Made by a program: the position numbers and the translations under genes. Shown piece by piece: positions 49,570 through 57,231 of a stretch of DNA of 64,000 bases. The notes beneath the pieces were generated by a model. It was not told where the DNA came from and ran no database searches. It was given only the letters and a program-made list of their open reading frames with translations. This DNA is from Microbispora rosea. GTDB taxonomy: Bacteria > Actinomycetota > Actinomycetes > Streptosporangiales > Streptosporangiaceae. The stretch's first letter is position 1; every line of letters begins with the position of its first letter. The DNA is taken from the NCBI RefSeq assembly GCF_900156315.1, contig NZ_FTNI01000032.1, positions 54,039 through 118,038 of the forward strand. The letters run 5' to 3'.

Positions 49570-52153
49570 GGAGAGGCGGTTCGTGGAGCGGCACGAGCCG
49601 CAGCGCCGCGGCCGGCGACAGGCGCTCACCTCGACGGTGGGCGCTGTCGAAGGGCCCGGCGCCGAGGACCCGTAGGAGAGCGTGGCGCAGCTCCTGGTCG
49701 GGTGGTCGCCGGGGGCGCATGTGCGCGCCGGCCGCCTCGCGCACGCTGTGCGCCGTGCCGAGAAGCACGGCGGCGCTGCGGGGGCGCCGCTGCGCGGCGT
49801 ACACGGCCGCCAGGGCCTCGATCGCCGACACGAGCACGAACGACTGGCCGGCGAGCGCGATGGCCTCGACACTGGCGCGCAACAGCTCTTCGGCCCGGGC
49901 CGGCTCCTGCCTCTCGTACGCCCGCTGACCGAGCATGTGCAGCGCCCGGCCCGTGCAGCGGCGGTCACCGAGCCGGCGAAGGGTGGGCAGGCACTCGGTC
50001 ATGAGCTCGGCGGCCTGGTCGTGATCGCCGCGCAGCCACGCCAGCTGCGCGAAACCGACCGCCGCGTGGGCCATGTCCGCCTCGCTGCCCGCGGCCTCGG
50101 CCAGGGCGTGGCTCTCGCCGAGCCACGCCTGCACCTCGTCGTCGGCGACACCGGCGGACATCGACCGTTGCGCCATGATGTACAAGGTGTTGGCCGCGCA
50201 AATCTGGTCGCCGGCCCTGCGGAAGAACGCCGCGCTGTCCCGTCCCCACTGGAGCGCCCGATCCAGGTCGGCGGTGGTGATCGCGAGGCCCTGCATCGTC
50301 AGCGCGCTGTCCCACGGATGCTCGTCGCCGAACCCGGCGAGCGCCTCCCGCAACGCCGGGGCGACCAGCTCCGGCCGGATCCAGGTCGCGCTCGTCCCGA
50401 CCGCGCGTGCCGCCCTGGCACGGGTGAGACCGTCGAGGCCGGCAGCCAGGCTCGCCGCCTTGCGGGCCAGGTCGAACGCGGCGCGAGCGTCCCGGGAGTC
50501 GAGGATCAGGCAGGCCTCGGTGAGCCCGGCGACGACGGCGGGCGTGGCGGGCGGGTCGGCGACGGCCAGCGCCTGCCGGACCCACTTGTGGGCGTCGCGG
50601 CGCCGTCCGGTGACGTCCCAGAATCGCTGCAGCGCGGCGATCAGCCGCCATGCGGACTCGACGTCGCCGGTGCTGACGGCGTGTGCCAGCGCGGCGTGCA
50701 GATTCGGCTGCTCGGTGGTCATGCGGTCGAGCCAGACGCGCTGCTCCGAGGTGCGTAATCGCTCGGCGGCCTGTTCTGCGAAGGCGAGGTAGTGGGCGGC
50801 GTGACGGCCCCTCGCGTCCGATTCACGACCCGATCCGGCCAGCCGATGGGCGGCGTACGCCCGGATCGTCTCGAGCAGCCGGTAGCGCCCGGTGCCGCGC
50901 CCTGCGGTGGAGACGAGCGACTTGTCCACCAGCCTGGGCAGCAGCGTGATCACGGCTTCGCCGCCGAGATCCTCGCCTCCGCATGCCGACTCGATGGCCG
51001 CCAGGTCGAAGTCGGCGGGGAACACGCCGAGCCGCTCGAACAAGGCTCGCTCGCCGTCGTCCAGCAGCCGGTAGCTCCAGTCGATGGTGCTGCGCAGGGC
51101 GCGGTGCCGCGGCGGGGCCGTACGGGCTCCGGCGGACAGCAGCTCGAAACGCCGGTCGAGGTGCTCCACGAGCTCGACCGGCCCGAAGGTGCGCAGCCGC
51201 GACGCGGCCAGTTCGATGGCCAGCGGCAGCCCGTCGAGGCGCCGGCACAGCGCCGCGACGGCCGGGGCGACGGCGTCGGTGAGGGCGAAGCCGGGTGACG
51301 CGGCCGCCGCCCGGTCGACGAACAGGCGTACGGCGTCGTAGTGCGCGATGCTCTCGGCCCGCTCGGACGCGTCCGGAGCGGGCAGGGGCAGCGCCGGCAC
51401 CTGGTAGGCGACCTCGCCGGGGATGCCGAGCGGTTCGCGGCTGGTGGCGAGCACCCGCAGCGCGCCGCCGGCGCCGAGCAGGTCGGCGACGATCTCGGCG
51501 GCCTCCGCGACGACGTGCTCGCAGTTGTCCGCGAGCAGCAGGCAACCGGACACCGCGGCGACCTCCCGCATGATGTCGCGTAGCGGCCATCCCGGCTCCG
51601 GCACGACGCCCAGCGCCCGGGCGAAGGTGTCGCCGACGGACTCCGGCTCCACCGGAGCGAGATCGGCCATCCGGACGCCTCCCGGGAACCGGTCGGCAAG
51701 GGCCGTGGCCCCTGCGGATTCGGCCCCTGCGGATTCGGCCCCTGCGGATTCGGCCCCTGCGGATTCGGCTACGTGGAGCGCGAGCCGGGTCTTGCCCACG
51801 CCCCCCGGACCGATGAGTGTGACGAGACGATGGGAGCCGAGCAGCGCGAGGAGTTCGCTCGTCTCCTCCGCCCGGCCGACGAGGCTGGTCAGGGGTGCGG
51901 GCAGCGCGGAGCCGGCCCGTGCGGAACGCCGCAGTCGCGCACCCGTCTCGGCCAGCGCCGCCCGATCCGGGGCGTCGAGCTTGCGCAGCAGGGCGGCGAT
52001 GTGGCTCTCCACGGTACGCACCGAGACGTGCAGCCGTTCGGCGATCTCGCGATTACGCAGCCGTTCCGCGACCGCCCAGAAAACCTCGGCCTCGCGTACG
52101 GTGACCCCGGCGCGGACCAGCCGATCGGGCAGGCCGCCCTCGTGGTGCCTCAT
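49556..52153 (-). CDS. LuxR/NB-ARC ATPase regulator with N-terminal helix-turn-helix
   Basis: An 865-residue regulator with unusual order. The LuxR helix-turn-helix lies at the N-terminus (VTVREAEVFWAVAERLRNREIAERLHVSVRTVESHIAALLRKLD). An NB-ARC-type ATPase follows, with Walker A LIGPGGVGKTRLALHVAE, Walker B LLLADNCE and GLPLAIELAASRL, and the C-terminal 400 residues are TPR-like helices. A 15-bp tandem repeat adds four ESAGA units right after Walker A. The ATG at 52153 is chosen by the start of the helix-turn-helix and AAGGA upstream. The ligand and targets are unknown; the convergent oxidase is a neighbour. Confidence 0.88.
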   Translation of the reverse strand: MRHHEGGLPDRLVRAGVTVREAEVFWAVAERLRNREIAERLHVSVRTVESHIAALLRKLDAPDRAALAETGARLRRSARAGSALPAPLTSLVGRAEETSELLALLGSHRLVTLIGPGGVGKTRLALHVAESAGAESAGAESAGAESAGATALADRFPGGVRMADLAPVEPESVGDTFARALGVVPEPGWPLRDIMREVAAVSGCLLLADNCEHVVAEAAEIVADLLGAGGALRVLATSREPLGIPGEVAYQVPALPLPAPDASERAESIAHYDAVRLFVDRAAAASPGFALTDAVAPAVAALCRRLDGLPLAIELAASRLRTFGPVELVEHLDRRFELLSAGARTAPPRHRALRSTIDWSYRLLDDGERALFERLGVFPADFDLAAIESACGGEDLGGEAVITLLPRLVDKSLVSTAGRGTGRYRLLETIRAYAAHRLAGSGRESDARGRHAAHYLAFAEQAAERLRTSEQRVWLDRMTTEQPNLHAALAHAVSTGDVESAWRLIAALQRFWDVTGRRRDAHKWVRQALAVADPPATPAVVAGLTEACLILDSRDARAAFDLARKAASLAAGLDGLTRARAARAVGTSATWIRPELVAPALREALAGFGDEHPWDSALTMQGLAITTADLDRALQWGRDSAAFFRRAGDQICAANTLYIMAQRSMSAGVADDEVQAWLGESHALAEAAGSEADMAHAAVGFAQLAWLRGDHDQAAELMTECLPTLRRLGDRRCTGRALHMLGQRAYERQEPARAEELLRASVEAIALAGQSFVLVSAIEALAAVYAAQRRPRSAAVLLGTAHSVREAAGAHMRPRRPPDQELRHALLRVLGAGPFDSAHRRGERLSPAAALRLVPLHEPPLLTTP
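51708..51767. repeat. 15-bp tandem repeat, four perfect copies, inside the LuxR/NB-ARC gene
   Basis: Four perfect copies of GCCCCTGCGGATTCG at 51708-51767 encode four ESAGA units in the minus frame. They lie between the Walker A helix and the next strand of the ATPase domain. Copy number is expected to vary in steps that keep frame. Confidence 0.9.
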
Positions 52154-52308
52154 CCCCGCATTGTCCTTCGGCACGGGCGCCCGGCGATACGAAGGAGGCG
52201 ACACCGAGACCGCGTCCGTACGAGAATCCGTGCGTCGCACGGATGAGCCGGGGCCGGCGAACGGCGACGCTGGTAGCCCAAGCGAGCCGGTGACGGTGAA
52301 AAGAGACC

Positions 52309-52914
52309 ATGGACAGAATCGGTTTTCTCGGCGTGCCCGACGTCGGCGCGGAGGCCCGACAGATCTTCGACGAGGACGTCGCCGAGGTCGGTTACGTCAT
52401 GAGCGTCTCACGCCTGTGGGCCTATCAACCGGCGACGGTGACCGGGCTGTTCGCTTTGCTGCGGCAGGTGAACACCGGGGACCGCCTCAGCCTGCGTCAG
52501 CGTTCCGTGCTCGTCACCGCGTGCGCGTCGGCGTTCGGCGATTCCTACTGCTCACTCGTGTGGGGAGGCAGGCTGGCCGAGGCGAGCGACGCGCGGACTG
52601 CCGCGGGGGTGCTCAGGGGTGTCGACGACGGCCTGAGCGCCAGCGAGCGGGCCATGGCGGCGTGGGCCCGGAAGGTGGCGCGCGACCCCAACGGCACCAC
52701 CGCGGCGGATGTGCAGGAGCTGCGCGACGCCGGATTCGACGATGCGCAGATCTTCACGATCACCGTGTTCGTGGCGCTCCGCGTGGCGTTCTCGACGGTC
52801 AACGACGCGCTCGGCCTGCGCCCCGACGCGCCTCTTCGCTCCACCGTGCCCGGTGCCGTCCGCGACGCGGTCACGTTCGGCCGCCCGATCGACGACGCCG
52901 CAGACGAGGCGTAG
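52309..52914 (+). CDS. Carboxymuconolactone-decarboxylase-family protein
   Basis: A 201-residue all-helical protein of the CMD/AhpD superfamily. TGDRLSLRQRSVLVTACASAFGDSYCSLVWG is the core repeat; peroxidase-type members carry CxxC here, but only one Cys is at the usual place (DSYCSL), so disulfide-based peroxidase chemistry is doubtful. The remaining helices include LSASERAMAAWARKVARDP. It starts at ATG 52309 and is divergent from the large regulator. A decarboxylase or binding role remains open. Confidence 0.8.
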   Translation: MDRIGFLGVPDVGAEARQIFDEDVAEVGYVMSVSRLWAYQPATVTGLFALLRQVNTGDRLSLRQRSVLVTACASAFGDSYCSLVWGGRLAEASDARTAAGVLRGVDDGLSASERAMAAWARKVARDPNGTTAADVQELRDAGFDDAQIFTITVFVALRVAFSTVNDALGLRPDAPLRSTVPGAVRDAVTFGRPIDDAADEA

Positions 52915-52930
52915 CCGCGGACGGCGGCGT

Positions 52931-54052
52931 TCAGGCGTCCGTGCCGGACAGGATCCCGCGGACGGTCTCGCGGACCGCCGGCCAGTCGTCGCCCAGGGCC
53001 AGACCGGCGTGATGGTAGGCGTCGAACACCATCGGAATGTCGACGTCCGTCAGGGCGGCGCCTTTCGGTCCGCGTGCGGCGATCTGCAGGGCGATTCCCG
53101 CCTGCATCCGCTGCCATGCCGGGTCCTGCTCGAACGACGGGTCGTCCGCGTCGTCATCGTCGTCGTTGGTGAAAGCTTCCTGGGCCAGCGGCGCCACGAG
53201 CTGCTCACGCAGTTCCACGGCCCGCTGCGCCCCGGCGCGCCGCCCCGACGCGAGGTCGACCAGGACGTCTCGTACGACGGGGATCTCGCCCAGGCGGAAC
53301 CGGGTGGCGAGCAGCGCTGCCAGGTGCGTGAGCGCGGTGAACTGCCGCGACTCCGGCGCGGCCCGCACCGCGTCCCTCAGTTTCACCTCGGGGTTGTTCC
53401 GGTATGCGGAGAGTTCCTCGGGTGAGGGCGGCTCCGTCGCCAGGGGCCACCGGAACGTGAGGTAGGGATGCGCTCCGGACAGCCATTCGGCGGTGAGCCG
53501 CACCCCCGTCACCAGCTCGACCACGGTCATCGCGGCGGCCTGCCAGTCGTCCTCGTCCCCGGCGAGCAGGTCGGTCATGGCACGCAACTCGGGTTCGAGC
53601 ACCGCGAAGTCGTCGCCGGTCCACTCGTCCCAGAACATCGCGTCGAGGTTGACCAGCACTCTGCCGTCGGCCGCGTAGCTCAGCCTGTTGTCGCCCTCCA
53701 CGTTCCAGTAGACGCCGCACACCCGGCCGTCGCGGCTGAGCCGCCGCAGCACCTCGGGCAGGCTGCCCAGGAATCCGTTGTTCTCGAACAGCACCACGGC
53801 CGGGCCCGCGGGCGCCGCCGACATCGGGTGAACCCCGTCGAAGTAGGGGAGCGCCTCCAGCGGGGCGGCTTCGTGCGCCTCGTGCGGGGTTCCCCCGCTC
53901 ACCCGGGCTCCGAGGTCGGCGAGGGAGAACGGCCGGGGCTCGTGCGGGACGACGACCGTCCAGCAGACGGCCGTCTCCAGCCACGGCTCTTTCCGCAGCA
54001 GCTCCCGGTAGTGGGAGAACACCTCGGCGAAGGCTGAGCGGCCATCGGTCAT
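52931..54052 (-). CDS. DUF6461-like hypothetical protein
   Basis: A 373-residue soluble protein. The middle portion, with VVLFENNGFLGSLPEVLRRLSRDGRVCGVYWNVEGDNRLSYAADGR, resembles DUF6461-type actinomycete proteins that bind or respond to phage or toxin signals in unknown ways. An acidic run near residue 295 (NDDDDDADDPSFEQD) is notable. ATG at 54052 has GGAG 8 nt upstream. No catalytic motif is seen. It is convergent with the CMD-family gene and divergent from nothing close. Confidence 0.6.
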   Translation of the reverse strand: MTDGRSAFAEVFSHYRELLRKEPWLETAVCWTVVVPHEPRPFSLADLGARVSGGTPHEAHEAAPLEALPYFDGVHPMSAAPAGPAVVLFENNGFLGSLPEVLRRLSRDGRVCGVYWNVEGDNRLSYAADGRVLVNLDAMFWDEWTGDDFAVLEPELRAMTDLLAGDEDDWQAAAMTVVELVTGVRLTAEWLSGAHPYLTFRWPLATEPPSPEELSAYRNNPEVKLRDAVRAAPESRQFTALTHLAALLATRFRLGEIPVVRDVLVDLASGRRAGAQRAVELREQLVAPLAQEAFTNDDDDDADDPSFEQDPAWQRMQAGIALQIAARGPKGAALTDVDIPMVFDAYHHAGLALGDDWPAVRETVRGILSGTDA

Positions 54053-54116
54053 GGCGGACACTCCGGAACGCGGGGACATTTCGGAGTGATCTTTGCAGAA
54101 GGAACCGGGGCGCGTC

Positions 54117-55055
54117 TCACGAAGCGCGAGCGCGCAGGGCCTGGACGAACCAGGTGAGGGCCGGGGTCAGCGGGTCCGGGGGCGGCCAGCCGTTGACCAC
54201 CGCGAGCAGCCGGAGGTACGCCTCCCTGCGCGGGTCGTTCGCGGTCTCCAGCAGGGTGAGCAGCCGGTGTCGCAGGGCGCTGTCGTCGGGGTGGCCCACG
54301 AGGTCGGCGTACCGCGCGACCACGGCGGCGACGACCGCGTCCGCCTGGGGTGACGCGCTGTCGACGCCCGCCGCGAGTGCGGGGGCGACGTGGTCGCGGA
54401 CCATCGCCACCGCGCCCGGGCGCGGGACGTCTCCCCGGGCGCGGCCGGCCCCGTGCTGGTCGGCCAGATGCTGCTCGGTGACGCGCCGCATGAGCGCCCC
54501 GAACTCCGGGTCGCGAGCCAGCCCGGCCAGCTCGATCCACGCCTCGACCTGCTCGTCCTCGGGGTCGTCGGGCAGCTCGGGGGTCATCGTGCGCCTGATC
54601 CCGGTCAGGTCGGCGTCCAGGCCGCCGAACGCGGTGTCGAGGAAGCCGCCGACCAGGCGGCGGCGCTCGTCCTCGGAAAGCCTGGCGAGTCTGTGCATGA
54701 GATCCGTCTCCTCTGGGGTGGAGCCGCGCCTGGCCACCGCCGTCGCCACCGCGCGCCGCAGGCGCAGCACGCGGATCTGCGTCGAAAGCGCCTCGGCGTG
54801 CGCCGCCGCGACCTGCGCCAGGGACAGCTCCCGGTCCAGGACCTTACGGATCGTTGGCAGGTCGATCCCCAGGTCGCGTAGCGTCCGTACGAGCTCCAGC
54901 CGGGCGGCGGCGTCGATGTCGTAGAGGCGGTGGCCGGCCGGGCTGCGGCCGGTGGGCGGCACGATCCCGCAGTCGGAGTAGAACCGGATGGCCTTGACCG
55001 TCAGTCCGGTCCGCCGTGCCAGCTCACCGATCGAGTAGAGCGTGTCGCCGTCCAT
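54117..55055 (-). CDS. MerR-family regulator
   Basis: A 312-residue regulator. The N-terminal winged helix-turn-helix is TLYSIGELARRTGLTVKAIRFYSDCGIVPPTGRSPAGHRLYD, followed by the dimer helix LVRTLRDLGIDLPTIRKVLD. The long C-terminal ligand region (about 200 residues) is helical with charged clusters; no metal-binding Cys set is visible. ATG at 55055 sits 6 nt after a -10-like box, with a MerR-type operator at 55068-55090, so autoregulation is likely. Confidence 0.9.
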   Translation of the reverse strand: MDGDTLYSIGELARRTGLTVKAIRFYSDCGIVPPTGRSPAGHRLYDIDAAARLELVRTLRDLGIDLPTIRKVLDRELSLAQVAAAHAEALSTQIRVLRLRRAVATAVARRGSTPEETDLMHRLARLSEDERRRLVGGFLDTAFGGLDADLTGIRRTMTPELPDDPEDEQVEAWIELAGLARDPEFGALMRRVTEQHLADQHGAGRARGDVPRPGAVAMVRDHVAPALAAGVDSASPQADAVVAAVVARYADLVGHPDDSALRHRLLTLLETANDPRREAYLRLLAVVNGWPPPDPLTPALTWFVQALRARAS

Positions 55056-55061
55056 GCCCCC

Positions 55062-55092
55062 ACCCTGGCGTCTCCCCCTACTGGAGACGCAA
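55062..55092 (-). promoter_or_regulatory. MerR-type operator and promoter
   Basis: GCGTCTCC (55068-55075) and GGAGACGC (55083-55090) are perfect 8-bp inverted arms with a 7-bp gap. They lie between -35 TTGCGT (55092-55087) and -10 CAGGGT (55067-55062) on the minus strand, spaced 19 bp. That long spacing with an operator inside is the hallmark of MerR-controlled promoters. The start codon follows the -10 box by 6 nt. Confidence 0.7.
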
Positions 55093-55095
55093 CCG

Positions 55096-55806
55096 CTACC
55101 CGAGACGGACGGCGTGGAGGGCGCGGTCGACGACGGCGCCCAGGTTCCCGCCGTGGGCGCCGCGCCAGTAGATCCGGCCGCAGGCGAGGCAGTGGGCGAA
55201 CTCGTCGTAGCTGCGCCGGGTTCCGGGCTCCAGCGCGTCCTCCACCTCGGCCTTGCCGACCGGGGCGAGCCGCCCGTTGCAGGCCGTGCAGCGGGTCCAC
55301 GGGGTCAGCGGCGGGCGGAAGCGGTCGAGCACGTCGAGGAACTGGTCGTCCGGCCGCGCGCCCCGCACGTACGCGCCGAGCCGCAGCGACCGGCGGCGCA
55401 GGATGCCCCGGTCCTGCGTGAGCAGCACCCGGTCCTCGGCGCCGGCCTGCTCGATCAGGGCGTCGTCGTCTATGTCGTTGCGGTAGGCGGTGTCCAGGCC
55501 GACCAGGCGAAGCCGCCGCGCCAGCGTCCCCAGATGGACGTCGAGGACGAACCGGCAGTCGGGCACGGCCTGCGGCCTGGGCACGGCCGGCACCTCCACC
55601 ACCTCGTCCTGGCCCGGCCGATACGACCGCTCGACCGGGCGGCCTCCGGCGACCGGCTCGCCGATCTCGGTCAGCGGCACGCCCGCCGATTCGATCAGGT
55701 GGCCGAGTGAGGACGTCCCGTCGTACGGCACGACCACCTCGGGCCGACGGTTGCGCGGCGCGAGGAAGATCCACAGCTCGGGTGCGAAGCGCACGGACAC
55801 GTCCAT
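55096..55806 (-). CDS. Ubiquitin-like / Mut7-C RNase fusion protein
   Basis: A 236-residue protein. An N-terminal ubiquitin-like ThiS/MoaD-type fold (VSVRFAPELWIFLAPRNRRPEVVVPYDG) precedes the Mut7-C domain, a PIN-like nuclease (CRFVLDVHLGTLARRLRLVGLDTAYRND with Asp residues, then VLLTQDRGIL), and a zinc ribbon of four Cys (CTACNGRL and CLACGRIYW). Three starts are possible: ATG 55836 (ATGA overlap with marR), ATG 55806, and GTG 55800 with GGAGG at 7 nt; I list the middle one. The RNA substrate is unknown. It is co-directional with the upstream MarR gene. Confidence 0.85.
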   Translation of the reverse strand: MDVSVRFAPELWIFLAPRNRRPEVVVPYDGTSSLGHLIESAGVPLTEIGEPVAGGRPVERSYRPGQDEVVEVPAVPRPQAVPDCRFVLDVHLGTLARRLRLVGLDTAYRNDIDDDALIEQAGAEDRVLLTQDRGILRRRSLRLGAYVRGARPDDQFLDVLDRFRPPLTPWTRCTACNGRLAPVGKAEVEDALEPGTRRSYDEFAHCLACGRIYWRGAHGGNLGAVVDRALHAVRLG

Positions 55807-55832
55807 GCCTCCAGCATGCTCCCCGCATCGGC

Positions 55833-56294
55833 TCATCGGTCCTGCGCCGTCAACGCGTCCAGCGTCGTGGTGAGGAAGAGCCGCACGGCGGCGGTCTCCC
55901 GCTCGTCGAACCCGGACAGGACCGTGACCGCCGCGTCGATGAGCGGGCCGAAGTAGCTCCACCCCAGTTCCTTGGCGCGGTCCTCGACTCGCAGCAGGAC
56001 CCGGCGCCGGTCCTTGACGTCACGGACCCGGCTGACCAGGCCGAGCCGTTCGAGCCGGTCGACGACCCCCGTGGTGCCCGCCGAGTTCAGGCCCAGCCCG
56101 GCGCCGAGAAAGCCGGCGGTGGCGTCGATCCCGGCCCGCTCCGCGTCCAGCAGGCAGATGAGCGCCCGCACGTCGGTGGCGTGCATGCCGTGCCCGGCCG
56201 CGAACTCCGCCTGCCGCAGGCCGTACTCCACCGTGACCGCCCGCAGCAGGTGGAAGATCTCCATCTCCGGGCCCTCGTGCCCGCGCGTCATCAT
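55833..56294 (-). CDS. MarR-family regulator
   Basis: A 153-residue winged-helix regulator. FLGAGLGLNSAGTTGVVDRLERLGLVSRVRDVKDRRRVLLRVEDR holds the recognition helix and the beta wing with Asp-Arg-Arg. ATG at 56294 (or 56291) follows GGAGG. It is divergent from an alpha/beta hydrolase; the inverted repeats at 56308-56338 sit between. It likely represses both genes. Confidence 0.92.
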   Translation of the reverse strand: MMTRGHEGPEMEIFHLLRAVTVEYGLRQAEFAAGHGMHATDVRALICLLDAERAGIDATAGFLGAGLGLNSAGTTGVVDRLERLGLVSRVRDVKDRRRVLLRVEDRAKELGWSYFGPLIDAAVTVLSGFDERETAAVRLFLTTTLDALTAQDR

Positions 56295-56307
56295 GAAACC
56301 TCCTATT

Positions 56308-56338
56308 ATCTCGCTGAACGAGATTATCGCTCAGCGAG
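56308..56338. promoter_or_regulatory. Candidate MarR operators
   Basis: Two overlapping inverted repeats lie in the gap: ATCTCG/CGAGAT (56308-56313, 56319-56324) and CTCGCTGA/TCAGCGAG (56310-56317, 56331-56338), both with perfect arms. The site overlaps the expected promoters of marR and the hydrolase. Confidence 0.6.
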
Positions 56339-56354
56339 GCATTCTGGAGGCGTC

Positions 56355-57230
56355 TTGACGACCATCGACGACGGGTTTCTCGCGGCCTACGACGCCGTCC
56401 TGGCGACGCGCTGGCCCGCCTCCACCGAGTCGGCGGAGATCCGCACGCCCTACGGCACGACTCACGTCAACTCCGTCGGCCCCGCGGACGCGCCGCCGGT
56501 GGTCCTCCTGCACGGCGGTGGGACCACCTCGACCGTCTGGTCCGGCACGGCGCGGGCGCTCGGCACGGCCTACCGGGTGCACGCGGTCGACACCGTCGGG
56601 GACGCGGGACGCAGCGTCGCCGGCGATCGGGCGATCCGGACGCTGAGCGACCAGATGGCCTGGCTCGACGCCGTGCTCGACGGGCTCGCCATCTCAGGAG
56701 TGTCCCCGGCAGTGTCTCTGTGCGGCCATTCCTACGGGGGATGGAGCGCCCTGCACTACGCGGCGCACGCGCCCGCGAGGGTGAGGGCCCTGGTCCTGGC
56801 CGACCCGACGAACTGCTTCACCGGTTTCTCCCGCCGCTATCTGCTGCGCGCCCTGCCGATGCTGCTGCGCCCGACCGTACGCCGACGCCGCGCGTTCCTC
56901 GGCTGGGAGACGGGGCAGGCGGCGCTGGACGAGACGTGGCTGCGCCTCTACGACCGCGCCGCCGCCTTCCCCGCCGCCCGGCCCCTGACCGGTCCGCGCC
57001 CCGCCCCGGAGGCGCTGCGGGCGCTGCGGCTCCCGGTGCTGCTTCTCCTGGCCGAGCGCAGCAGGGCGCACGACATCGGCCGGGTGGCCGCCTCCGCCGC
57101 GGCGCTCCTGCCGCGCGTGGAGACGGCCGTGCTGCCCGGGGCCACCCATCACACCCTTCCCCTCGCGGCGCCGCCCGAGATGGACGGCCGCATCGAGGAG
57201 TTCCTCGCCGCGCACGGGCGAGGCGACTGA
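56355..57230 (+). CDS. Alpha/beta-fold hydrolase
   Basis: A 291-residue hydrolase. The oxyanion region VVLLHGGGTTSTVW, nucleophile elbow LCGHSYGGWSALH (Ser), and C-terminal LPGATHHTLPL (His) form the usual triad set, with an Asp likely before the final helix. The start is TTG at 56355, with GGAGG 4 nt upstream. It is divergent from MarR and probably derepressed by its ligand. Esterase or C-C hydrolase are both possible. Confidence 0.88.
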   Translation: MTTIDDGFLAAYDAVLATRWPASTESAEIRTPYGTTHVNSVGPADAPPVVLLHGGGTTSTVWSGTARALGTAYRVHAVDTVGDAGRSVAGDRAIRTLSDQMAWLDAVLDGLAISGVSPAVSLCGHSYGGWSALHYAAHAPARVRALVLADPTNCFTGFSRRYLLRALPMLLRPTVRRRRAFLGWETGQAALDETWLRLYDRAAAFPAARPLTGPRPAPEALRALRLPVLLLLAERSRAHDIGRVAASAAALLPRVETAVLPGATHHTLPLAAPPEMDGRIEEFLAAHGRGD

Positions 57231-57231
57231 C

